64,000 bases of DNA. Source: Acheta domesticus (Eukaryota > Arthropoda > Insecta > Orthoptera > Gryllidae). Numbering within the stretch: the stretch's first letter is position 1; each line of letters begins with the position of its first letter. The notes under the pieces are model-generated. The model saw only the letters and a list, made by a program, of their open reading frames with translations. It was not told the origin of the DNA and did no database searches. Of the stretch, positions 12,627 to 24,599 are shown one piece after another. Position numbers and translations under genes: made by a program. Location: contig JAHLJT010003656.1 in the NCBI GenBank assembly GCA_031308135.1, positions 76,992,698 to 77,056,697 of the forward strand. The letters are read 5' to 3'.

Positions 12627-12863
12627 CCCGCGTAGAAAAGAGGATCTGGCATGAGTATGGCAGTATGCGGCAGTATGGCATAATTGTGAACCATACTGTT
12701 ACCATACGTCTGCCATACTAGTGTCATATTTTTATCATTCTGTTGCCAGACTAAAGTATGGCATCAATATGGCACAGTATGGCACAAGTATGGCAACCGT
12801 ATGGCTCGCGATTATGAGCCAGCCTTTCGCCATTCTTATGCCAGATTCTCTTTTCCATGCGGG
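12627..12863. mobile_element. Nested MITE with ~36-bp inverted ends and TATGGC repeats
   Basis: The left end cccgcgtagaaaagaggatc and the reverse complement of the right end (cccgcatggaaaagagaatc) match over about 36 bases with few differences. The interior is dominated by the word TATGGC(A), at least seven perfect copies on the + strand plus inverted ones. A target-site duplication is not clear. It lies inside the hAT element. Confidence 0.75.
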
Positions 12864-12968
12864 CTCTTAACAATGCAACTTTTTCCTATTTATGTGTGTG
12901 TGGGGGGGGCGAAATTTCGATAACTGCCCCCGGGCGCTCACTATCCTCGCTACGCCTCTGTTCCGAGT

Positions 12969-15900
12969 GACAGATGAGAATGAACAACAGGCACCAACAA
13001 TTCCACAATCACAGACAAACCATACACAGGCATCCACAGGCAAACCAATTTAATTTTTTGCGTTCGCGCTTTGGGGTGATTCCTTTCTTGGAAAGATTTT
13101 TATCGCGCATGGTTGCAAGTATCATTTTCATTGTTATATTATCATATGATCGCTATGTATCGTACTTTGAGCTTGAGAAAGCAAGAGGCAAAGTTGGTCG
13201 TGGAAGACAGTGGAATCAAGAAACGATCCGAACTTTGCAGAATACCAACGAATCAACTCTAAAAAGGTTAGTTCTATCGCTTAAATCTACGAAGTAGAGG
13301 AGGGGCGGTAAACCAACGAGTTGCTTTAAATCTCAGCGTACAATACATTTTGTGTTTTTTTTCTGAACATTTCTTTTTTATTATCCAATTAAAAAACTAA
13401 ATTCTCTTTAATGTATTAGGCATCTGGCCATTATTCTTATAATTTTTAATAAATTTAGTTTGGTCACGGAAAATCTTGACAAAAAATAGTTAAAATGACC
13501 AAAAACATGAACTACCGAATACAGTTTCTCGAACGCTGCTTTAAGCTCCTGCGCCACCAAATTCGACCTTTTTCATATGCCATATGATTGAAATTGTCGA
13601 GGAAATTACGTGATCTCGTGTAACCGATTTAGGAATTTTTTTCGGACCTCCAGGGCCACTTCGACACAGTGCGGAAAAAGGCGGGGCGCGTCAGGGCGGA
13701 ATGGGTTGGGGATGTGGGAGGGGTGGAGTGGGGGTGAAAAGGGGCGGGGAGGGACGGATCGCACGCGTGTAAAATGGAAAGCCGCTCGCCTGGGTCATCC
13801 TTTACGACGGTGAAGATGTTGGAAGATGTTAGTGCGGCGGAGCAGGCTGGGGCGGCAGCATCAAGAGTCCTAATCTCTGAATATTTAAGAGCGAGGGTTC
13901 CACGACCTCGTTAGATATTTTACCGAAAAATTTTCCAGCGAAACGGCCGTCTGGCCAGGGGGAGCTCCCGCCCACAAGCGAATGGGAGAAGGCGAAAGAG
14001 ACGAGACGAGGACGGTTTCTCGATTGCGCGCAGTCTTTTGTCAGTATGGGAGATACATCTGCAGGGGTGGGGGTGAAACAACGCTTAAGGAAAAGTCGAT
14101 TTTCAAGTGTATTAAATCGACTCCATTTACGTAGAATCAATTTGTTTAGTTGATGCATATTATTCGTACAGCAATTCTTAATTATATTTGCAGCTTTTAA
14201 ACTAAATATTATTACACACTTCAGTTTTGTTGAGTGAATATTACGCAATAAATTTGAAAATGTACGTCTACAAAATTGTTTGTAGAGAAGACATATTTCA
14301 AATAATTTACAACTAAATCACATTAATTACCATTTAATGAAAATATATCACAAGTATACCAATGGTTAAAAATATTTCACTTCCATAATATTCTGAAGAG
14401 AAATCTAAGAAGTTGAAAAGAAAAAGAAACGATAAACAAATAGAACAGAGTTTACAATAATGAATATAGAAATCTAATCCATGTTAATATTAGTATTTCA
14501 ATGATATCCTACGTCCATGCGTAACATCTCTTACACTGTACGTTAAAAAAGTTACAAAAAGAACTAATTTGACAATGAAATTTGAAATATGTCCTACATT
14601 TCCTAGTGAATGAATATTTCGCGTATCGTTCTATTGTTTCAAAAATCAAACTTCATAATTATTCGTCATGCAAACGTCCAAACTATGTTGCGGCTTTAGT
14701 TCTAAGCATGGTTAATGCTAGAAGAAGTTAAATTTGCACCTCAGCGAGTTTGAATAAAGTTGTACAAGAGCTGTATGAATGACAATGACGATCATTTCGG
14801 TCTTCATCCATCTAATGTCAAATCCAGAGCGCTGGGTAAAAAAAGGGGTTGTCTCAGTGTGACTCGTTTTGTGAGTGCCAGAAGTATTTTGGCATAAAAG
14901 TATGTTGAAAATTATCCGTTGGTCAATTTCAGGGTAATTTTCTGCAAATGCCAAGCCCAGATCTTCGTCGCCAACTCGAAAATGCGGACCAACTTGGAAA
15001 TGCGTCAGCTGAAATTATGGTGGGGTTAATTTAGGTTAGGTGGTACCGGGTAAATAGAAATTTACAACTGATATTGGAACACGAAATTATATACCTCGCC
15101 TCTACTAGCCTTAAACACTTCCCACCAGCATTAGTTTGATTCCCGTTGATCACATATTTCTGCTATTCTTGCCACTGAAATGTTTTTCACCTATCCACTG
15201 CATGTTGACGACTTTGCACTTCATCCTGTAAATTCCTAAATATGCTCCCAACCTGTTCCTACTTTGAAATTTATCGATCTATTTTGGATAATGTGAACGT
15301 TTACAGGCAAATTCACCGAATTCGAAAATTACCCCAACATACACATAATGTAAACTGGCGATGTGATCACAATCAATTTAAAACAGAATTTATGTATCAC
15401 GTGAATAGTAAGCCCAACTGATAAAACACATTTTACCATTAGACTGGTTGCCACAGGGGAAGGGAGGGCTGGGCGATGAGGAACACAGGGCTGAAACTCC
15501 AAAACCCCAAAATATTGCTTTTTCGACGACCCCAAAGCAAGCGTTGAGAGAGAAACAAATTAAGTTGAACATTAAATAAAGTAATATGAAAACAAATGTT
15601 CTTGTTTTTCATCAAATTGTTCACCTACATTGATGGTTCTTTGGTTGAAAGGTTTTGAGTGAGGGAAAGAAATTATAAAGTTCACGGTGAAACAAAAATC
15701 TTTCTTACATCACGTTCGACACACAGTATTGTATTTCTGGATTCTTAAATCATTTACAAGAATTGAAAATTATATATAATATCCCGTCTCCAGCATAGTT
15801 ATTTGAAATGCTCCAAAACGCTACGCATTTTCAGATACGTTTTACTCATTGATAGTCACTTTGCAGTGCGCGCCTTTTCCTCACTTCGCTGCGAGGTAGC

Positions 15901-16240
15901 GTGCGGAGCGCGTAGGGGAAGAGGTTAGGGAGGCACCGCTAACAGCAAGTTATTACCGTAATAGGAGGCGGCGCTGCTCCTTAAGCGCGGACTTTACGCG
16001 ATGCCTTTGACGCGGCGCGGCGCTGCGCTCTGGCCTCGGTGGCGCGGCGCGGCGGAGAGAGGGCGAATTAATGTGGCAGTTTACAGCGCTCGCGGCCGCG
16101 TGTGGATGAGCGCTGAGGAGGCGACGCTCTGGGGCCCCCCCTCCCCTCGACAACCTCTACACCCATGGCTCACCGCACGCGCCACCACCTGCTCCACCTC
16201 GTTGCATGCTCCCCGCCCAGCGCCAACCCATTCCATGGGA
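12969..16240. other. No gene recognised; CpG-rich patches
   Basis: GC-rich patches occur near 13660-14060 and 15860-16235; the rest is AT-rich. Open frames at 12974-13297 (+) and 13829-14248 (-) have no recognisable domain and show no codon structure that I would trust. The 15.9-16.2 kb patch is CpG-dense and could be an island, but no exon is visible beside it. Confidence 0.4.
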
Positions 16241-16798
16241 TTGGTTGATTGATTGGTGATTCCTTGCGCGTCAACTGCTTCAATTCCCGTAAGTGAAGTG
16301 CGTGTTTTATCGCGGGAGGTGGCGGCGATCTACCTCCGCTAGATACAGAGTTTCGGTGCCGACCTACACGTCGGATGGCGGGATTTTCCCCAACAAGGTA
16401 TCTCCCGCCAGCGGGGCAACACCCTATTCAGGACAAACTCTAAGCTCCTGATAGGTTTCCTGACGTGTGTGGTAATATACTGCGTGTAAAAGTAAGTGTG
16501 TGAAAGTAAGAAGGTGGGGATAGAACAAGGAAGAGGAAGGGAAGATCGCACGCGGACCGTGGCCCGTATGTTAAGGTACTGATTCGGCATTCGCGAGGTG
16601 TTGATCGGAAAAAGCACGGAAAACCACCGATCAGTGCATCCGGGTGTTTGAATTCACCTCCAGACACCGGTATAATTCGACTTAGTAATGTAGGAAGTGT
16701 CGAAACTCCTGCCTGAGACGGGACTCGAACTCTAGGTCTCCGGTCCCAGGCACTTTATTGACATCAATTGATGCCCTAAGCCACTTAAGCTGGTCACT
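16241..16798 (-). repeat. Long tRNA-derived SINE, full copy, minus strand
   Basis: Read on the minus strand, a head with 'ggcttaagtggcttagg' and B box 'gagttcgagtccc' lies near 16798-16715, followed by the complete body and a tail of (ATCA)n at 16241-16255. It faces the + strand copy starting at 16820, so the pair is head-to-head. Confidence 0.9.
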
Positions 16799-16819
16799 CC
16801 ATCAGATCACAACACTTGA

Positions 16820-17213
16820 TGCGATCAGATGCATTTTCCGTGGTTTCTCCGATCAAGACCAGGCGAAAGTGTGAGTAGTACTCTAGCAAACGGACCACGG
16901 ACCGCGCGTGATCTTCCCTTCCTCTTCCTTGTCCTATCCTCACCCCGTACGTACACTGACACCAACATGCATCACTACCTCACATAACATGAAGGCGGTC
17001 GGGGGCTTATTAGAGCTGGTTCCAAAAGGGGCGTTTCCCCGATGGTGAGAGATATCTGATTGGGGAAAACCCCGCTAGCCGACTTGTAAGCCCGCGCCGG
17101 ATTTCACCATCCAGCATGGGAAGATCAGCGCTACCTCCCGAGGGAAAACATGCACTACACTTACGGGTCTAATGACTGTAGCAGTTGATGTACCTGGAAA
17201 CACGAAATAATCA
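16820..17213 (+). repeat. Long tRNA-derived SINE, headless copy
   Basis: It begins at 'gatgcattttccgtggtttc' and continues through all downstream blocks to 'aataatcagtc'. Together with 16241-16798 it forms an inverted pair with about 390 bases of complementary sequence. Confidence 0.88.
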
Positions 17214-17893
17214 GTCAATTACTCCAATTAGTCACTTACCGCAATTGCTCCACCACATTACACACCTCCGGCCAAAATGGACGGTGCGAAACAATATTTT
17301 TATTCAATAGATTTAATGGAGTTTCAGTAAGTGCACTTTGCGTCTTTAAAATGTATTCTAGTATGTAGTCCTTTGTTTGGTTTTAATGAATTAAAAGTAT
17401 TTTTTCACGTGTAGCAAAGACGAAAATTGAACAAGACCAAGCCACATGATATTGAAGAGTTTCAGGTCGAACGTTACATAGCAGTACAACTACCTACCGA
17501 GCCAATCGCTCTAGCGGATTCCGCTTCTTGCGTGAACGGAAAAATAATGAAATTGCGGGGACCCTCGAGGGGGAACGAGAGCCTTTGGGAAGAGCATTTC
17601 CATATTAATGCGATGAACCGCGTCGGAGAACAGTGGGTCAAAATGCACAGTCATAGTGAAATGTTTTCTTGCTGTCACCCGTACATATTATTTTCTCCCT
17701 ATTTGTGGACACCACCTCTTTGCACACACCACACAAGATAACTATGATTACAACTTCACTTTAGTTGACGAGATAAAGTCACGAAACTTGGCAAAAGTGC
17801 ACTGTACGCACTTGACGACAGCAACTCGCGAGCGACGACACGCGACTTATCAACTTCAGCGACTGGAGTAGAAGTGACCGAATGGTAGTATTG
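17214..17893. other. No gene recognised
   Basis: A 104-codon frame at 17427-17741 has no family resemblance and no supporting splice or promoter signals. Otherwise unremarkable DNA. Confidence 0.45.
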
Positions 17894-17942
<49 letters not shown>

Positions 17943-17948
17943 CATCAT
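17894..17948. repeat. (TTA)n microsatellite
   Basis: About 17 consecutive att/tta units, followed by an imperfect atcatcatgatcat. Confidence 0.97.
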
Positions 17949-18298
17949 GATCATTTTATTTCTATTCGTGTAGTGCAGTTCAGTGTTGTGTTATGTAGTG
18001 GAGGGAAAGATATGCGAAAGAAATGCATCACACTTAAGTGTTGTGAAGTGCAGTGCAGAGAAGTGAAGTAAAATGAATTGGAGTAAGGGTTGCGCTAAGA
18101 AATTATCTACTATTATTCTTAATTATAGTTTTTTAAATTAACTAATCTCTTGCAATTTATTGTCAATGTAAGCTTAATGCATATAAAGTTAAGATATTCT
18201 GCCTCCAAGTTATGATATTTAATTGCAGAATTAATAATAAATCTAAAAAAAATAATCTTGAAACGTAGGAAATGTGCGGAGTTTACGACATTTGCATC

Positions 18299-18494
18299 GC
18301 ATAAAGCTTTTCCGGTCACATTGCGGCCATCTTCAGTGCCACAAAAAATAACTATGTATCTAAATTACACTTACTACACTTTTATCGAAATATTTGTAAA
18401 TTACACTCACTACTACTTACCGTAATTTAGATATTTCCTTATCATTTTTTGTAGCACTGAAGATGACCGCAATGCGACCGAAAAAGCTTTATGC
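18299..18494. mobile_element. Foldback MITE with ~70-bp inverted arms
   Basis: Left arm 18299-18370 ('gcataaagcttttccggtc', 'ccatcttcagtgccacaaaa') and right arm 18421-18494 are inverted copies with few differences, separated by about 50 bases. No coding sequence. Target-site duplication not resolved. Confidence 0.8.
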
Positions 18495-19568
18495 CAAACT
18501 AAACACGTACGAAGAAAAAACAACGCCTCAAATATATTTATATCATCTTGAAACGATTGTACAAGAGTAACGAGAGTACTCCCCTCAAGATACGTATGTA
18601 GTTCAACAAAAAATGAAGTATTTTAAATTATTTATGAAAACATTAGTTATTTATTAATCAACATTGTTGATTTGCATTTTCAAGGCCTTTGAAAAGGAAG
18701 TCATTGATTCATCATCGGCGTTGAATGCATTACTTGAAAAACGTATGTAAAACATATTATCTATATTACCTCTTACAAATACGCGCAGAAATGGAAAGAA
18801 AGCTATGCAGCCGGCGGACAAGTGAAAGGTTTCCATGGTTTCGTTAGATATCCAAGAACTCGGAAAAACATCCAAAAACAATGAAACAGTTTCAAATTTG
18901 AGTGAAAAAAGGAAATACTTAATTGTTATTGTGCCTATTCTGATACTGCGCGAACCGACTGAATTCTTATACTCAGTGAGTCACTGCTTCGAACCCATCT
19001 GACGTCATGCGGCAGCAGGGCTCCAAGGAAGAGGCCGTTTGCCACTAAATATTTGCTATTCGCGAGTTGCTTTACGAACAGCAATATTTTTTATATTCTT
19101 TGTATAGAAAGAATGGTAGTATTGCACTTTGTCACTTCAGTATTCGTAAAGAATGTTATTTGTTAAAATATTTAAATTATTGCAGTTTTATTTGTTGTTG
19201 TTGTTGTTGGCAGTGTACATACTGCGTTTTGGAAAATAATTTTCATGATATTGCCCAGCGACCTTTTCGCTGCTACAGGCCAATAGTTCTTATATAATCC
19301 CGGAAATGAGAAAATTGTCAGAAAACCATTTTTCCTACAAGACTGTATGTCTAGTTCAATTCGTTATTATCTCAATATCACCAAAAACAACACATTCTAT
19401 GAATGATTTACATCTACGGTTAAAAAATGTATTGCATTAATACTAATGTATCGGATTATTTCTTTTTTCAGTATGATAGAACACACATATGTGGTTCAAA
19501 AATGTATTAGAGTGCAACATTTTTTAGTCATATTAGCTACATAATAATAATCAATTCAAATTTATGTA
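18495..19568. other. No gene recognised
   Basis: AT-rich DNA with a (TTG)n run near 19192-19209. No supported gene. Confidence 0.5.
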
Positions 19569-19944
19569 AACTGGCTGAGGTGGCTCAGGGGATCAACCGA
19601 TGTCGCTGCAGTGTTTTTGACAGGGAGGTCCTAGGGTTCGAGATCCGATGATGACAGGATTTTCGACACCAGCTAGATAACTAGGTCACGTTCCAGTCGC
19701 TGTCTGGAGGAGAGTTCCCGCTGCAGGCTGCTGTGATCGACAGTTTTCTTTAGTTTCTTCGGTCAATAGCTGGTGAATGCAGGAACAGTACCCTAACAAA
19801 CGGGCGACGGACCTCACGCGATCTTTCGATCCTCTTCCTTGTCCTGTCCTTACCCCTTTCTTACATACACTTAAGCTTACATTCATTACACTATCACACA
19901 TGTCAGGAGACCAGTTGGGCGCATAGAATATATCCCGGCAGATT
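19569..19944 (+). repeat. Long tRNA-derived SINE, 3'-truncated copy
   Basis: Head 'ggctgaggtggctcagggga' carries the A box, 'agggttcgagatcc' the B box; the body proceeds to 'gaccagttgggcgcatagaa', then similarity stops. The promoter-like half is kept and the tail half lost. Confidence 0.88.
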
Positions 19945-20426
19945 TATATACGGAATGTCTACTTCATTTGTTGAAATCTGTTGTCACTATAGCAATTGTG
20001 TTGTCGTAAGTAATTTTGTCAAGTGTTCTGCGATTGAGGAGCAGTACAAAAATAGCAATGAATTGGATGCAGTTAGTAGAAACTGTGAAAGAAGAAAGAT
20101 ATGTAGATCATTGTAGCATTGTCTACCTAGAATTGTAGTTCCAAATGTTAACGAGGTCTGTTAAAAAAGTATTCGAGCTTTTTTTTTCTAAAACCCGATG
20201 GGTTTGCGAAAAGTACGCTTGCACAAACCGAACGTAAACCTTCGTGGACATCTATGAATTTGTTTCCGACTGTCGACTGCGTCTGTTGATGGCAAGCAGC
20301 ATTTGAGTGACGTAGTGTGTTTTGCTCTCGTCGCTTTTTATTGCACGGCGGAGCAATAGCAACTTCGTGTTGAAGTCCCAGTTGAGGACGTTCTGGACTC
20401 CTTACACCGTGACCCAGACTTCAAGA

Positions 20427-21090
20427 ACTGACTTTTTATTTATTTATTTATTTACGTCAAAAACAGTTAAAAACTGCGTATGACGAGCTATGGGGAGAAG
20501 TGAATTTTGTGCACGTTTTCATAATTCTGTGGTCTCTATCCTAAACCATATTCTAGTCGAATTTTGAATACAGAAAAGAGAGTTTTTTTCGAGTTTTGTT
20601 GACAAAATATTCGCTCCTATATAATAAAATATATTTTCAAAGGTAAATTAGCTATAAATTTCTGCCCTGAACCCTCATGTTCTTCATGAAAGAATAATAC
20701 TTTTTGCCGCGATAATATGAAAAACGATAATTTGAATAACTATATTTCCCACTGAAATTCAGAAGACGTGCACAAATAATGAAGTTACATTTATGTCCAG
20801 AAGCAAAACAAGGGACCATCTCAGCATTTGCTCAAGGATCAGGGAAACTGGACGAAAAACCTGATCGAGATGAGGGCCATCAACCCAGAAACTGTGGTAC
20901 AATACTTGTTACAGGTTCTTTAGAATTATACAGTCCAAATGATAAATAATTACATTAACTATCATTGTTAAAATTAATTCTACTTTCCTTTTTGATGATC
21001 GGTATAGTCTCGAATTGTATAGAAACAGTTATGCAGGCAGAAAAGATTTTACTTGGGACTTAAACTTTTCTATGGAATTTAATCGTTAAC
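20427..21090 (-). repeat. (TTTA)-tailed repeat family, copy A
   Basis: On the minus strand this ~660-bp sequence ends in 'gacgtaaataaataaataaa', the usual look of a retroposon tail. It matches 28325-28985, 30420-31025 and 48604-49130, for example 'acatttatgtccagaagcaa', 'ggccatctcagcatttgctc', 'ggatcagggaaactgg' and 'gtatagaaacagtt'. No coding content recognised; probably a SINE or a short LINE-derived element. Confidence 0.85.
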
Positions 21091-21114
21091 CCTGACTTAA
21101 TGAAGTCAGGGTTA
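21087..21114. other. Short perfect hairpin
   Basis: Two perfectly complementary 12-base arms (taaccctgactt and its inverse) around a 4-base loop aatg, at the right edge of repeat copy A. Function unknown. Confidence 0.7.
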
Positions 21115-21372
21115 CTGTTTCAGGAGTCCAGGATCTCCTGTGAGACATCAACACGAAGATGCTGTAGCTCCGCTGTGCAATGAAAAAGCGTTGAAAGCAT
21201 TACACACTACATCACTCAAATGCTGCTTACTAGAAACAGACGCAATCTACAGAGGGCAAAAATTCACACATGCTCACGAAGGTTCAAGGTCGATTCATTC
21301 AAGCGCACATGACTCAAATCCATCAGATTTTCACAAAAAAAATAAAATCTGATAGTTTTCTAACAGACCTCG

Positions 21373-22261
21373 CATAATTAATTACTTTCTAATATAAATA
21401 GTTTGTGTACTAAGTTCAGGGAATGCTAATTCCGAAGGCCTCAGTCTTCGAGATACTTTGGACTTGCTTTCGACAGACTCAAGTATTACAAAGCGCCTCA
21501 CAAGTAATTTATGTGATATTAAAGTAGGAATTATAAATTCAACTGTTACTGATCGCGGGTGTTCATAGTACATGCTTACAAAAACACACTAGTTACGCCA
21601 TATTGGCTAAATCAATCCACAGTTTATTTTTAAAATCCATGAGGTTGGTACTGTGGCAGAGGACGAGCCATTGTTGTTGTCAATTCTCTGCTAGTAAACA
21701 ATATCCGAATATAAATTTACTTAAAAGTTTTGTCGTGTCCGTAACTACGATTATTTTATTTGACACTTATAATCACTGTGAATTTTCCGAAAATCAAAAA
21801 TATAATCATCTCTTGGATTTTCGCCCGGAGTTGTAAGGGACGGTAAATCAAACGTGGATTTGTTCACACTGGTGTGCGTTAAATAAACGAAAAACAACGG
21901 TTTAAAACATTAACCGACCCTTTTTCAACGAGTTTTATAAAAGCCTCTCTCAATATTCAAAGTTTCCAGTTCCAAAGAAATGGAGCCCTGGCTTTCAAAA
22001 CCGGGTATCCATGTTTCATGCAGAGTTCACGTTCATCCACAATGGTGACTTTAAAAGTGAAAAGCCCTCAGTGATGTATCTCCTACTTCCGGTATGTAAA
22101 AGAATCTTGGTTTTGTGTTGGCACAATTAAATCCTTCTACATTGTTGCAACTAATCAGATCCCAAAACCAAGGACGAAAACAATGAGTTAGATCTTTGAC
22201 GTGTCGACGATAGAAAGTAAGAAAAATATACTAAAGTATATAATACATATATACAAATATA
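21373..22261. other. No gene recognised
   Basis: AT-rich DNA with short frames only. Confidence 0.5.
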
Positions 22262-22960
22262 TTAAACTTGCGTACCCACGCAACAACTCTCGAAGGCTAT
22301 ACCCCCCCTCGTCCTTATTTTCCCATTTCCATATTGAGCCTGTAATATATATTTTTCTTCAAGGCCCTCTTATCTTTCGTCACTTGTCATATATGTCACC
22401 TTGTAATTGATAACAATATAATACACCTTTCTCAATACAAACTATTCTTATTTAACTTTATTATCGAACAAAGAGGTACACCCGTGTAATTCAATCGCAT
22501 AAAATATCAAGTAATTAGTAATTTCACATACAGTTGCAGATTTTACAGGCTCTTAACAGGTGGTGTAGAATCGAGAAGCGTCGAACCAGCAAAAATGTAA
22601 TATAATGGTCAAGATGAATCTCATCCTGCTGACTGCGGTGTGAGGAACGTTTTTTTAAGACCTTTGGCCTCAAAATTTTAGTTTTTAAGGCCCTAGAACG
22701 CTTCGTTTAAGAGTTATTTAACGATGTAGATTACAAAATCCTGGCATACGTTGCGGCTTGCATTTTTACATGAATGTATGCGTTTTTTAAACAAATCCTT
22801 CATATTCTTTTAGACAAAGTGCAATTCTGCACGTCTCCGTGAAATTCTCTTTCTATAGAGACCTCATTTATAAATAGTGGTTACGTGTGAGAGGAGCAAA
22901 GGTCTGGTATACTTCTGAAATAGCATAGGAGACGATAAAATTTACAAAGTAGTGTCTAAT
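22262..22960 (+). repeat. Repeat family R5, copy 1, interrupted
   Basis: Two blocks, 22262-22420 ('ccatttccatattgagcctg', 'atttttcttcaaggccctc') and 22735-22960 ('tctccgtgaaattctctttc', 'gagacctcatttataaa'), match adjacent parts of 40034-40390. The ~310 bases between them are absent from the second copy, so either this copy carries an insertion or the other a deletion. Class unknown. Confidence 0.7.
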
Positions 22961-23714
22961 TAGGTGAAATTCAAGATCCAGAAAATTATCATAATGAAGT
23001 TAATTACTGATACATGTTCACAAAACGTGACTGGTTCGTGAAAAAGTACTTCCTTTATTGGTGTAAGAAATCGAGCAAAATTCAATTGTTGTTCTATTGA
23101 GACCATTTTTAATTTACAGAATTTTTATAGCGTGGCAATCATAATAAGGCCCCCTTTCATAAGACATTTACAAACTCCTGTTATAATTAAAAAAAATCAT
23201 TTCGAAGGCTCATATTTTACACGCACATTATTTTGTTTCTTTTTATTTCGTTCCCTTCCACACTTTTTGGTCCATTTCGGACCAGTGTGCGCCAGTGATG
23301 GCATCTCATCACACAACGCCATCCATCACGAGGCGCAGCGCGCTCGCCTGGCGGCCAACACGCGCACTAAAGCGATCTCCCGCGGCCCACTTCGATTGAT
23401 CGATCAGCACGCGACAGCCGCGGTCACGAAGGTTTCTCCAGCTCTCGATCCGGTCCCCTGGGACCGGCGAGGTATTGAAATTGGGCCGGCAAAAAGAAGA
23501 CGGATGTGCGCAGGAAAAAGGCTGCTTCCCTGCTTCCCACGCGGAAACAAAGCATGCAGGGAGTGAGCGTGACCATTAGCCGAATTGTTTCGGGACATCT
23601 GTTTGACGAGGACAAAACTATTGTGTTAATACTCAAGATTATCGTTCAGTTAAGGAGCTACATGTTTTCTACTTATGATAGTGTGCTTATTTTTTCTGAA
23701 TTTCATTTAAACAC
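22961..23714. other. No gene recognised; CpG-rich patch 23280-23570
   Basis: The patch at 23280-23570 is CpG-dense and open on both strands for more than 60 codons, but the translations match no family. A lost exon or island is possible; nothing firm. Confidence 0.4.
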
Positions 23715-23928
23715 ATGCTGTCCCATGTTAGTAGATTTACTTGCATGTAAAAGATCCTGAAGCCTAAATGACGCCTATTAGCTAAATTCAAATCGCCTGT
23801 TTTGTCGCCCGAGATAATACCTTCTTTCTCCGCTAGGTGGTGAAAGGAGCGTAGTGAAATTGACGTGGTCAGACGGAAGAGCGGGTCTGATGGCCCGAGT
23901 CTCGCCACGTAAAATAAGGCACTAACTA
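23715..23928 (-). repeat. Repeat family R2, copy 1
   Basis: Reverse of the block at 62156-62440: 'tgccttattttacgtggcga', 'gactcgggccatcaggccc', 'cttccgtctgaccacg', 'ggtattatctcgggcgac' and 'gatcttttacatgcaa' occur in the same order. Other copies are at 59380-59660 and, as a tail fragment, 63165-63260. Confidence 0.85.
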
Positions 23929-23966
23929 AATAAGCTTTACTTACAGGTTCCTCATAACACGTATCT

Positions 23967-24127
23967 CCTTGTACCCCGCTGGTGGGAGATACCTGGTTGT
24001 GGGGAAACCCCGCTAGTCGACGGTAGGTCGGCGCCTGATCTCGTCATCCAGCGGGAAAAGATCACCGCCACCTCCCGAGGAAAAATCACGCACTACACTT
24101 ACGGGATTAATGACATCTTTAGTTGAT
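23967..24127 (+). repeat. Long tRNA-derived SINE, 3' fragment
   Basis: Contains 'accccgctggtgggagatac', 'gtaggtcggcgcctgatctc', 'caccgccacctcccgagg' and the near-terminal 'gggattaatgacatc'; the head and first half are missing. Confidence 0.88.
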
Positions 24128-24599
24128 GCGAATCAACTCAAATCAAATCCATCCAGGTGAATGTAAGCTTTCATAATCCTCTTAGTTTGCTTTTGAATCC
24201 ACAGCACACTGTAAACGCGACAGATCTCATTGCGCTCCCAGACCCTCCTCTATCAACGGCTTGTGTAGGCCGAGGCTCTAATACGTGGAAATCGCCGCCG
24301 CCGCTATGGGCCCAAAAACCACTACACCGCGAGTGAGGAGAGGATGCTCGCGGACTTGAGATTGAAATGCTCGAGCAAGTACGAGCGAGCAAACGGTACC
24401 TTGCAGACTAACTGAACGAACTCGAGAGTTATCGAGTTTGAAACGTAAATTTTCATTATTAAGGTTATTTTACATGAAGCGACTACAATATGTTCGATAT
24501 TTTCTAAAAATTGCACCAATTAAGTTTTGTTGAACTTTGCCTTCGGATAACATAAAGAATGTTAAAAAGGCGCAGGTCAATTTTTGGTTGAATTCTTTG
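24128..24599. other. No gene recognised
   Basis: Mixed-composition DNA without supported features; short minus-strand frames around 24171-24519 have no family resemblance. Confidence 0.45.

Larger units (their letters stand above)
12093..12960 (+). mobile_element. Internally deleted hAT transposon (868 bp)
   Basis: The ends are inverted repeats starting CAGAGGCGTAGC (left) and reading gctacgcctctg at the right. The flanking 8-bp duplication ttccgagt is exact at 12085-12092 and 12961-12968. The interior keeps the last part of a transposase (12362-12547) and contains a second, nested terminal-inverted-repeat element (12627-12863). G- and C-runs directly inside both ends (ggggggggg near 12107 and gggggggg near 12902) are symmetrical. 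Confidence 0.92.
20152..21372. mobile_element. DNA transposon with ~185-bp terminal inverted repeats
   Basis: Left arm 20152-20334 begins cgaggtctgttaaaaaagta; the reverse complement of right arm 21188-21372 begins cgaggtctgttagaaaacta. Similarity continues through 'aaccttcgtg' and 'gcagcatttgagtga' to 'gtagtgtgt'. The layout and the poly-A/T near the ends resemble mariner-type elements, but no transposase remains. A (TTTA)-tailed repeat is nested between the arms (20427-21090). Confidence 0.75.

Noticed and set aside
23132..23566. 144-codon frame in a CpG-rich patch
   Set aside because: No family resemblance, both strands open, and no splice or promoter support.
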